Shown: positions 1-5,068 of the stretch, piece by piece
Position numbering within the stretch: the stretch's first letter is position 1
How the letters are laid out: the number at the start of each line of letters is the position of its first letter
NCBI GenBank assembly: GCA_024639925.1
Contig: JAHEGA010000018.1
Coordinates: 4,904 to 9,971 of the forward strand
Length of the DNA: 5,068 nucleotides
Reading direction: 5' to 3'
DNA from: Microbacteriaceae bacterium
GTDB taxonomy: Bacteria > Actinomycetota > Actinomycetes > Actinomycetales > Microbacteriaceae
Notes under the pieces: generated by a model
Told to the model about the DNA's origin: nothing
What the model saw: only the letters and a program-made list of their open reading frames with translations
Database searches by the model: none
Translations under genes and position numbers: made by a program

Positions 1-627
1 CACTGGCTTCACAATGCCCTGGTCACGGTGAACGGACAGAAGATGTCTAAGTCACGCGGAAACGGGGTGCTCGCCTCGGATCTTCTGGGGAAGGCACGCC
101 CGCTCGTCGTGCGATACGCACTGGCCAGCGCGCACTATCGCTCAGAATTGGACCTCCACGACGGTTTCCTCGCTGAGGCCGGAGCAGCACTTGGCAGGAT
201 TGAGGCGTTTCTCACGCGCGCCGGCAGGGAATCTGGTGATGTGGTGGTCGGAGCATTGCCGTTGGCTTTTGAGACAGCAATGGATGATGACTTAGGGGTT
301 CCCGGTGCTTTGGCGGTGATCCATGACACGGTTCGTGCAGGCAACCATGCGGCTGATGCTGGTGACACCGGCGCTGTGAGAACAGCAGCCAGTGAGGTCC
401 GAGCCATGATGGCCACCCTGGGGATGGATCCCCTCGACGCTCCATGGTTGTCACGGGGTGACCAAACCCTGGTCAGCGACGTTGTCGCAAACATTCTGGC
501 CGCACGCCAGGCCGCCAAGACCGAATCACGCTTCGATGTGGCTGACGCCCTCCGTGATGCTCTCGATGCTGCGGGAATTGAGATTCATGATGGCCCCACC
601 GAGAGCACATGGAGTATTCGTGGCTAA
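1..627 (+). CDS. cysS: Cysteine--tRNA ligase (CysS), 3' part only
   Basis: This is the C-terminal part of cysteinyl-tRNA synthetase, the cytoplasmic class I enzyme that joins cysteine to tRNA-Cys using ATP. The reading frame is open from base 1, so the gene starts outside the window; 208 residues are visible, against roughly 460-470 for a complete enzyme. Near the left edge HWLHNALVTVNG leads into the KMSKS loop (visible residues 14-18, followed by RGN), the ATP-binding signature that closes over the adenylate. The rest is the helical anticodon-binding (DALR-type) region. It ends in the family's usual tail, with FDVADALRDALDAAGIEIHDGP and a Trp near the C-terminus. MshC, the mycothiol cysteine ligase, is a related alternative, but this tail fits CysS better. 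The TAA stop (625-627) lies inside rlmB. The GTG at 28 is internal, not the true start. Confidence 0.95.
   Translation, partial: HWLHNALVTVNGQKMSKSRGNGVLASDLLGKARPLVVRYALASAHYRSELDLHDGFLAEAGAALGRIEAFLTRAGRESGDVVVGALPLAFETAMDDDLGVPGALAVIHDTVRAGNHAADAGDTGAVRTAASEVRAMMATLGMDPLDAPWLSRGDQTLVSDVVANILAARQAAKTESRFDVADALRDALDAAGIEIHDGPTESTWSIRG
609..614 (+). promoter_or_regulatory. Ribosome-binding site deciding the rlmB start
   Basis: ATGGAG, with GGAG at 611-614, lies 5 bases before the GTG at 620. It is inside the last codons of cysS. This placement supports the GTG over upstream in-frame starts such as the one at 458, and suggests that ribosomes finishing cysS restart on rlmB. Confidence 0.65.
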
Positions 628-1609
628 AAAAGGACACCCCACACCCCGCAAAGCGAAGAAGCCGGCAACCGTCGGAACCGGTGGTCACGGTCGAAAAGCC
701 CTGGAGGGACGTGGGCCGACCCCGAAAGCAGAAGACCGCGCGTGGCACCCCGCCGGGAAAAAGAAGGCGGCCCAAGAGCGTTTAGAAAATGCCCGTGCGC
801 GCAGAGGCGGTAAGCCTGCTCCTGCGAGGCGATCCGGCAGCCCCGCGGCAAAAGACGCCGAAATGGTGACCGGTCGAAACGCTGTTCTCGAAGCCCTTCG
901 CGCAAAGATCCCTGCGGTGTCTCTCACCTTGGCTACGCGCATCGATATGGATGATCGCGTTCGGGAGGCACTGACCCTGGCCAACCGCCGAGGGATCCCT
1001 CTTCTTGAGGTTCCTCGGCCCGAGCTTGACCGGGTGACCGGACCCGACACCGTTCACCAGGGCATCGCCCTCACCGTCCCGCCCTACAGCTACCCCCATC
1101 CGGTCGAAATGGCGGAAAAGGCCTTATCCCAGGGGACCAAGCCGGTCCTAGTGGCCCTGGATGGTGTGATGGACCCCCGAAACCTTGGGGCCATAGTCCG
1201 CTCGGTGGCAGCTTTTGGCGGCTCCGGGGTCATCGTGCCCCAGCGCCGCTCTGCCGGTGTCAACGCTACGTCCTGGAAAACCTCGGCGGGCGCCATTGCC
1301 AGAACACCTGTGGCGATGGCCTCCAACATGACGCAGACACTCAAGGCGCTCAAAGACCTGGGCTACTTTGTGGTGGGGCTCGATGGCGAAGCGAGCGAAG
1401 TTGTGCCGGGAGCAGATATCGCCAGCGGTCCGCTTGTGGTGGTCGTGGGCAGTGAAGGCAAAGGTCTTTCGAGGCTTGTCTCCGAAACGTGCGATCAAAT
1501 TCTCGGTATTCCGATTTCCGCTCGCACCGAGTCGTTGAATGCGGGTATCGCTGCCAGCGTTGTGCTTTATGAGGTCGCGCGCGCGCGATACCTGGCCAAA
1601 AAGCGCTAA
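620..1609 (+). CDS. rlmB: 23S rRNA (guanosine-2'-O-)-methyltransferase RlmB, SpoU/TrmH family
   Basis: The 329-residue product should be a SPOUT-class, SAM-dependent methyltransferase. RlmB 2'-O-methylates G2251 (E. coli numbering) in the peptidyl-transferase P loop of 23S rRNA. Residues 1-80 are a Lys/Arg/Gly/Pro-rich, probably disordered extension, absent from the ~243-residue E. coli enzyme but usual in actinobacteria. Residues ~81-155 (from VTGRNAVLEAL) form the RNA substrate-binding domain. The knotted catalytic domain covers ~175-329: motif 1 is LDGVMDPRNLGAIVRS with N188 and R194, motif 2 is VVGSEGKGL with E279, and motif 3 is IPISARTESLNAGIAAS with S305 and N307. I chose the GTG at 620 because GGAG lies 5 bases upstream, MAKKG is a familiar family N-terminus, and the frame upstream has no family similarity. 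The gene overlaps cysS by 8 bases. Its substrate could be another rRNA or tRNA guanosine, but RlmB is the best fit. Confidence 0.93.
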   Translation: MAKKGHPTPRKAKKPATVGTGGHGRKALEGRGPTPKAEDRAWHPAGKKKAAQERLENARARRGGKPAPARRSGSPAAKDAEMVTGRNAVLEALRAKIPAVSLTLATRIDMDDRVREALTLANRRGIPLLEVPRPELDRVTGPDTVHQGIALTVPPYSYPHPVEMAEKALSQGTKPVLVALDGVMDPRNLGAIVRSVAAFGGSGVIVPQRRSAGVNATSWKTSAGAIARTPVAMASNMTQTLKALKDLGYFVVGLDGEASEVVPGADIASGPLVVVVGSEGKGLSRLVSETCDQILGIPISARTESLNAGIAASVVLYEVARARYLAKKR

Positions 1610-2886
1610 ATTCGCTCCTGCCAGTTCACGTCCACGGTGGGATTGGGCATAGTGACCGCCGCTGTTGGCGGTCCGGTCACCATTGCTTCGTCTCTGCGGT
1701 GGGCAAGAACAGTCTCGATGTAGGACTCGACGCTTTCCGTGAAACTAATGTCGCGGTCTTCTTCCCGTGAGCGATTTCCTCGGTGGGCAAGCCACTGATG
1801 GAACATTTCTGCGGGTTCCAATTTCCCTCTGAGGTCTTTGGGAATGGCCTTGATCACCCGGTCATAGACCTGGGATAGCCATTCGTGGGCGACCACTTCC
1901 TCATCGATGTCTTCATCGGGGTAGTGATAGGCGCGAAATGAGTCGAGATCGTTCAGAAGTCGCCGTGCTTGGTTTTCGCCCGCATCGATGCCGGTCAGAC
2001 GCAGCAGCCTCCGAGTGTGATGTCCGGCATCGACCACTTTGGGTTGGATATTGAGCTGTGAACCCGTGCCGTCGGTCGAAATCGTCAGATTTTCGATATC
2101 GAAACCCAGGTCGTTGAGCCGCTGGACACGCTGCTGGATGCGCCATCGCTCTGACTGATCGAAGCTCTCCCATCCGGTGAGTTCATTCCAGAGTGACCGG
2201 TAGGCCAGCAGGATGGACTCCGATATTTCCAGCGGGTCGATGTCTTCATCGAGCATTCCCCCGGCTTGGAGATCAAGGAGCTCGCCCGCCACATTCACTC
2301 GGGCGATTTCGAGGTCGTTTTCTCGTTGGCCGTCGGAGAGAGACCCTGGCATGAGCTCACCCGTTTCGGCATCCACCAAGTAGGCAGCAAACGCTCCCGC
2401 ATCACGCCTAAAGAGGGTGTTCGAGAGAGAAACGTCCCCCCAGAAGAAACCCACGATGTGCAGGCGAACGAGCAGAGCGGCGAGCGCGTCCGCCAGGCGC
2501 CGGGCGGTATCAGGGCGAAGCGTCTGCGAGTAGAGCGCGCGGTACGGCAGGGAAAACCGTAGGTGCCGGGTCACCAGAGCAGTAGGCAAAGGCTCTCCGT
2601 CTGTGCCGGTGCGACCGGAGACGATCGCCACCGGTTCTACGCACGGAACGTCGAGACGATCCAGCTTCTTGAGCATGTCGTATTCGCGATGGGCGAGAGG
2701 TTCCGTGGTTTCTTTGATAGCCACGATGTGTGGGCCTAAATGAACGAACCGCACAATGTGGCGGGAGATTCCCTTCGGGAGCGCGGCAACGTTTTTTTCC
2801 GGCCATTCCTCGAGGGGCAGATGCCATGGAAGCTCCAACAGCTCTGCGCTGCCGACAGACGCGGTAATGGAAAGCGATTGACCCAC
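1606..2886 (-). CDS. DUF4032 domain protein with a kinase-like (lipopolysaccharide-kinase-type) fold
   Basis: This 426-residue cytoplasmic protein resembles actinobacterial proteins annotated as DUF4032 or LPS-kinase-like; its substrate is unknown. Residues ~45-180 read like a small kinase core. VAIK supplies the possible ATP-binding lysine (K58), HREYD a pairing glutamate (E68), WGDVSLSN the catalytic loop (D151, N156) and LVDAE a metal-binding aspartate in the DFG position (D172). The HxD histidine is replaced by Gly-Asp. Residues ~225-395 form the helical, acidic DUF4032 part, and the last ~25 residues (PPTAAVTMPNPTVDV) look disordered. No signal peptide or membrane segment is visible. The GTG start at 2886 has GAGG 8 bases upstream, and MGQSLSITAS matches remembered homologue N-termini. 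Its TAG stop (1608-1606) overlaps the rlmB stop. It lies 68 bases after the ATPase gene, behind a hairpin. The family call is firm; kinase activity is inference from residues. Confidence 0.85.
   Translation of the reverse strand: MGQSLSITASVGSAELLELPWHLPLEEWPEKNVAALPKGISRHIVRFVHLGPHIVAIKETTEPLAHREYDMLKKLDRLDVPCVEPVAIVSGRTGTDGEPLPTALVTRHLRFSLPYRALYSQTLRPDTARRLADALAALLVRLHIVGFFWGDVSLSNTLFRRDAGAFAAYLVDAETGELMPGSLSDGQRENDLEIARVNVAGELLDLQAGGMLDEDIDPLEISESILLAYRSLWNELTGWESFDQSERWRIQQRVQRLNDLGFDIENLTISTDGTGSQLNIQPKVVDAGHHTRRLLRLTGIDAGENQARRLLNDLDSFRAYHYPDEDIDEEVVAHEWLSQVYDRVIKAIPKDLRGKLEPAEMFHQWLAHRGNRSREEDRDISFTESVESYIETVLAHRRDEAMVTGPPTAAVTMPNPTVDVNWQERI
1652..1680 (+). terminator. Possible hairpin ending the cysS-rlmB transcript
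   Basis: GACCGCC (1654-1660) and GGCGGTC (1667-1673) form a perfect 7-bp stem with a 6-base loop. An alternative outer pairing is GTGACC (1652-1657) with GGTCAC (1675-1680). It lies about 45 bases after the rlmB stop, inside the antisense of the DUF4032 gene's last codons. No T-run follows, so it may only mark a 3' end or be a chance product of GC-rich coding sequence. It is the nearest structure I see that could end the rightward transcript. Confidence 0.25.
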
Positions 2887-2893
2887 GATGGTG

Positions 2894-2899
2894 TCCTCT
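2894..2899 (-). promoter_or_regulatory. Ribosome-binding site of the DUF4032 gene
   Basis: On the minus strand AGAGGA, with GAGG at 2898-2895, lies 8 bases before the GTG at 2886. It supports that start. It begins only 6 bases after the end of the upstream hairpin, so hairpin folding could affect ribosome access. Confidence 0.65.
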
Positions 2900-2905
2900 A
2901 ATCAC

Positions 2906-2944
2906 AACGATGGGGCCCGGACCGAGTGCCCAGGCCCCATCGTT
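2906..2944 (-). terminator. Strong hairpin between the ATPase and DUF4032 genes, probable terminator or attenuator
   Basis: AACGATGGGGCC (2906-2917) and GGCCCCATCGTT (2933-2944) form a perfect 12-bp stem with a 15-base loop, starting 10 bases after the ATPase stop codon. On the minus strand the stem ends in TT, then GTGATTAG, so the U-tract is weak, as is common in high-GC actinobacteria. Only 19 bases separate it from the DUF4032 start. It may end most ATPase transcripts while letting some through, or protect the ATPase mRNA 3' end. The inverted repeat is certain; its function is inferred. Confidence 0.75.
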
Positions 2945-2954
2945 ACGAGTGTTG

Positions 2955-4058
2955 CTACGAGTTGGCTGAAATAGCTTCTTTGGTCAGGCGCACCCCGGTT
3001 GCCGTGTCAAACACGTGCATGTGGTGCTCAACCGGCAGGAGCGAGATTTTGTCTCCCGCCACTGGGTGGTCTCGTCCGTCCACGCGGACCACCATTTCAA
3101 TGGTGTGCCCTTCGACCTCGGTGTTGCCGTAGAGGTAGCCATCGGCACCGAGTTCTTCGACGAGATCGACAGTGGCCTGGAGGCCTTTCCCGGTTGCTGA
3201 GACGGTGAGGTCCTCCGGGCGGATTCCCACGGTGACCCGGTTTCCCGTGGCGCGAGAGAGCGTTTCGCGATCAACCTTGACGGTTGCCGTCCCAAACTGG
3301 ACCCCACCCTCAACAATGTCCGCTTCGAAGAGGTTCATGGCGGGGGAGCCAATAAAGCCTGCGACGAAAGCATTCGCGGGCGATTCGTAGAGATCGCGAG
3401 GTGTTCCGACCTGTTGCAAGACGCCATCCTTCAGGACCGCGATGCGGTCACCCATGGTGAGCGCTTCCGTCTGGTCGTGAGTCACATAGACGGTCGTGAC
3501 TCCCAGGCGTCGCTGGAGCGAGGCAATCTGGGTTCTCGTTTGGACGCGAAGTTTGGCATCCAAGTTGGAGAGCGGCTCGTCCATCAGGAACACTTGGGGC
3601 TCACGCACGATGGCGCGGCCCATGGCCACACGTTGACGCTGTCCGCCGGAGAGTGCCTTGGGCTTGCGGTCGAGGTACGGCTCGAGGTCCAGCAGTTTGG
3701 CTGCCTCCTGGACGCGGGTAGCGCGGTCCTCCTTGCTGACCCCCGCAATCTTCAGCGCAAAGCCCATGTTTTCCGCCACTGTCATATGCGGGTAGAGAGC
3801 GTAGTTCTGGAACACCATCGCAATATCGCGGTCTTTGGGTGCCACATCGGTGACATCGCGGTCTCCGATGAGGATGCGACCGTCATTAATGTCTTCGAGC
3901 CCCGCCAACATGCGCAGAGAGGTGGACTTTCCGCAACCAGATGGGCCCACGAGGACGAGGAATTCGCCATCTTCGATGCTCAAATCGAGGGCATCCACCG
4001 CGGGGGTGGTAGTTCCTGGATAAATGCGACTTGCTTTGTCAAACGTCACTGACGCCAT
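2955..4058 (-). CDS. ugpC: Sugar ABC transporter ATP-binding protein, MsiK/UgpC/MalK type
   Basis: The 367-residue product is the ATP-hydrolysing subunit of carbohydrate importers (CUT1 family), acting on the inner face of the membrane as a dimer. All motifs are intact: Walker A GPSGCGKST (38-46, K44), Q-loop Q84, signature LSGGQ (136-140), Walker B VFLMDEP (D160, E161), D-loop SNLD (164-167) and switch H194. Residues ~240-367 form the C-terminal OB/TOBE regulatory domain, with GIRPEDL at 278-284. It closely resembles, from memory, Streptomyces MsiK, which serves several sugar transporters; pipelines usually name the family UgpC. No binding-protein or permease gene is adjacent in this window, which fits a shared ATPase, so the glycerol-3-phosphate specificity implied by the name should not be assumed. 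The ATG start has AAGGAG 7 bases upstream. A good promoter and a palindrome precede it, and a hairpin follows. Confidence 0.95.
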   Translation of the reverse strand: MASVTFDKASRIYPGTTTPAVDALDLSIEDGEFLVLVGPSGCGKSTSLRMLAGLEDINDGRILIGDRDVTDVAPKDRDIAMVFQNYALYPHMTVAENMGFALKIAGVSKEDRATRVQEAAKLLDLEPYLDRKPKALSGGQRQRVAMGRAIVREPQVFLMDEPLSNLDAKLRVQTRTQIASLQRRLGVTTVYVTHDQTEALTMGDRIAVLKDGVLQQVGTPRDLYESPANAFVAGFIGSPAMNLFEADIVEGGVQFGTATVKVDRETLSRATGNRVTVGIRPEDLTVSATGKGLQATVDLVEELGADGYLYGNTEVEGHTIEMVVRVDGRDHPVAGDKISLLPVEHHMHVFDTATGVRLTKEAISANS

Positions 4059-4073
4059 TGTCTTACTCCTTCA

Positions 4074-4091
4074 CCGGCAGGTACGTGCCGG
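4074..4091. promoter_or_regulatory. Near-perfect 18-bp palindrome abutting the ATPase ribosome-binding site
   Basis: CCGGCAGGTACGTGCCGG is symmetric at 8 of 9 base pairs around GTAC. It ends 2 bases from the AAGGAG (4071-4066) of the ATPase gene and lies in its predicted leader. It could be a repressor operator (LacI-like regulators often bind such sites near sugar-uptake genes) or a leader-mRNA hairpin with a 6-bp stem and 6-base loop that affects ribosome access. The symmetry is seen directly; the role is inferred. Confidence 0.5.
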
Positions 4092-4139
4092 ACGATCCGT
4101 TGTGAATGGAAACCTTCCCGTCGTTGGGAGGGCACCCCT

Positions 4140-4168
4140 ATTATGCCATTGGAGCGTGAGTGCGTGAA
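4140..4168 (-). promoter_or_regulatory. Predicted housekeeping-type promoter of the ATPase gene
   Basis: On the minus strand, TTCACG (4168-4163; 4 of 6 to TTGACA) is followed after 17 bases by CATAAT (4145-4140; 5 of 6 to TATAAT). A start near 4133 would give a leader of about 75 bases before the ATG at 4058. The -35 and part of the spacer carry a direct repeat of TCACGC (plus-strand GCGTGA at 4154-4159 and 4162-4167), a possible regulator contact. Confidence 0.6.
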
Positions 4169-4245
4169 GGCCGTATGTCGCTCACAGTGCCTCGGGATAG
4201 GGTTATGTGTCCAGATGTCCTCTCAGCGGCATCGGGAAAAGCTTT

Positions 4246-4260
4246 GCCAACATTGTTGGC
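4246..4260. promoter_or_regulatory. Perfect 15-bp palindrome upstream of the DsbA-like gene
   Basis: GCCAACA, a central T, then TGTTGGC: a perfect 7-1-7 inverted repeat ending 38 bases before the ATG at 4299. It overlaps the -35-like TTGCCA (4244-4249), a usual position for a repressor operator. No T-run follows, so a terminator is unlikely. The regulator is not identifiable from this window. Confidence 0.5.
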
Positions 4261-4298
4261 GTAACCATCGATACAGGGTTCCCAAGGAAAAGAAAAAC

Positions 4299-5068
4299 AT
4301 GAACGCAGCGGACAACAGACCGACCAAGAACGAGAAGCGCCAAGAGGCTCGTGAAAAAGCACGAGCAATGCGGGAAGAACAGAGCAAGCGCGCCAAGCGC
4401 AACAAGCTTCTCGCTCAGGTGGGTTGGGCTGTCGGTGTCTTGGGTGTTATCTCGATCGTGACCGTGCTCATCATTTCTTCGCTTCGCCCGCCGGGGCCGG
4501 GTCCTGCGAATATGCAGAGCGATGGCATCAAGATTGGTGCCGGCGTCCAGGGGATACAGACCCCTGCTCTTCTCCCGGACGAGCTGCCGATTCCTTCGGA
4601 ACTCAACTCTGATGGCGTTCCCGCCATCAGCATCTTCCTGGATTACTCATGCCCGGCTTGTGCGCAGTTCGAAGCTGCGTATGCGCCCATTTTGCGCACC
4701 TGGTTGGAAAACGGGACAGCAACAGTGGAATACCACCCACTATCGTTCCGGGATGCCCAGACGGCGGGAACTCGCTTTGCTACTCGCGCGGCAAACGCTG
4801 CGGCGTGCGTGGCGGACCAGGACCCGGATGCGTTCTTTGATTTCAACACGTTGATGTTTGAAAACCAGCCTGTTGCGCCCGAGCGCTACGAGCTCACCGA
4901 CCAGCAGATGGTGGACATCGCCGGCGCCAGTGGCGTGCAGAACCTCGATCGCCTTTCCGCCTGCATCGAGGATGAAACCTTTTCGAACTGGGTCGGTCAG
5001 GCGACAGCACGGGCGATGAGCACAGGTCCTGTTCCTGTGAAGAACAGTGAGATCCCGTTGGTTACCGG
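4299..5068 (+). CDS. Membrane-anchored DsbA-like thiol:disulfide oxidoreductase, 3' end missing
   Basis: The frame stays open to the window end, giving 256 complete residues and no stop. Residues 1-37 are hydrophilic and very rich in Lys, Arg and Glu (probably a cytoplasmic helix). Residues ~38-61 (LLAQVGWAVGVLGVISIVTVLIIS) are one membrane segment, followed by a Pro/Gly linker and an extracellular thioredoxin-fold domain from ~105. FLDYSCPACAQFE carries the redox CxxC (C118-P-A-C121), where classic DsbA has CPHC. C170 and C222 are spaced like the extra structural disulfide I recall for M. tuberculosis DsbA (Rv2969c). The cis-proline loop should follow VTG just beyond the edge. The likely role is oxidising secreted proteins, with a VKOR-type partner elsewhere. 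The ATG start has AAGGA 10 bases upstream. The adjacent ATPase gene is divergent, so no functional link is implied. Confidence 0.88.
   Translation, partial: MNAADNRPTKNEKRQEAREKARAMREEQSKRAKRNKLLAQVGWAVGVLGVISIVTVLIISSLRPPGPGPANMQSDGIKIGAGVQGIQTPALLPDELPIPSELNSDGVPAISIFLDYSCPACAQFEAAYAPILRTWLENGTATVEYHPLSFRDAQTAGTRFATRAANAAACVADQDPDAFFDFNTLMFENQPVAPERYELTDQQMVDIAGASGVQNLDRLSACIEDETFSNWVGQATARAMSTGPVPVKNSEIPLVT

Larger units (their letters stand above)
4059..4298. other. Divergent intergenic region between the ATPase and DsbA-like genes
   Basis: These 240 bases contain no convincing gene. They hold the ATPase promoter and ribosome-binding site on the minus strand and two palindromes, listed separately. 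For the plus-strand gene I find no convincing promoter. TTGCCA (4244-4249) is a good -35-like hexamer but has no matching -10 at 16-19 bases. TAGGGT (4198-4203) fits the TAnnnT pattern but lacks a -35. A weaker inverted repeat, CCTTCCC / GGGAGGG (4113-4119 / 4126-4132), lies close to the predicted ATPase transcription start. Confidence 0.7.

Noticed and set aside
458..619. Upstream in-frame extension of rlmB from an ATG at 458
   Set aside because: It would overlap cysS by 170 bases, its residues look like an out-of-frame shadow, and a good ribosome-binding site marks the GTG at 620.
685..1498. Several minus-strand open frames opposite rlmB
   Set aside because: They overlap each other and a well-supported methyltransferase, and none has a recognisable domain.
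3414..4052. Long plus-strand frame of 212 codons opposite the ATPase gene
   Set aside because: It is antisense to a clear ATPase with all its motifs, shows no recognisable domain, and is the usual mirror frame of a GC-rich gene.
4237..4245. AAAGCTTT 8-bp palindrome
   Set aside because: Too short to mean much alone, and adjacent to the stronger 15-bp palindrome.
4141..4405. Small minus-strand frames across the divergent intergenic region
   Set aside because: They run over the start of the DsbA-like gene, have no good ribosome-binding site that I can see, and contain no recognisable motif.
4415..4633. Minus-strand frame of 72 codons opposite the DsbA-like gene
   Set aside because: It is antisense to the membrane segment and linker of a convincing gene, with no family resemblance.
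1..5068. Mobile element, CRISPR, phage or defence system
   Set aside because: No transposase, integrase, direct-repeat array, Cas or defence domain is visible; every coding stretch belongs to a core-type family.

Overview
The window looks like ordinary core chromosome from a high-GC Gram-positive (Actinobacteria), most likely Microbacteriaceae or a close relative. This rests on remembered family resemblance and was not searched: a long Lys/Arg-rich N-terminus on RlmB, a DUF4032 protein, an MsiK-like sugar ABC ATPase, a membrane-anchored DsbA-like protein, frequent GTG starts, and a moderately high GC content judged by eye.

Layout. Positions 1-627 (+) hold the 3' part of cysS, entering from the left edge with its KMSKS loop. 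It overlaps rlmB (620-1609, +) by 8 bases, so the two are probably co-transcribed and translationally coupled. rlmB runs head-on into a minus-strand gene for a DUF4032 protein with kinase-like residues (1606-2886); the two stop codons overlap and there is no spacer. Upstream of that gene on the same strand is an ABC-transporter ATPase of the MsiK/UgpC type (2955-4058). A strong hairpin lies in the 68-base gap between them. A 240-base divergent intergenic region (4059-4298) carries a good minus-strand promoter for the ATPase, a near-perfect 18-bp palindrome touching its ribosome-binding site, and a perfect 15-bp palindrome in front of the next gene. That gene (4299 to the right edge, +) encodes a membrane-anchored DsbA-like thiol oxidoreductase and is cut by the window end.

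How the genes relate. cysS and rlmB are translation functions: tRNA charging and 23S rRNA methylation. The ATPase has no permease or binding-protein gene beside it here, which fits a shared ATPase energising several sugar importers. The DUF4032 protein has what look like the core catalytic residues of a kinase fold, but its substrate is unknown. The DsbA-like protein should act outside the membrane in disulfide formation. I see no mobile element, CRISPR array, tRNA, rRNA or phage gene, and no sign of a novel multi-gene system. The points most worth following are the DUF4032 kinase-like protein, the hairpin in front of it, and the two palindromes in the divergent region.
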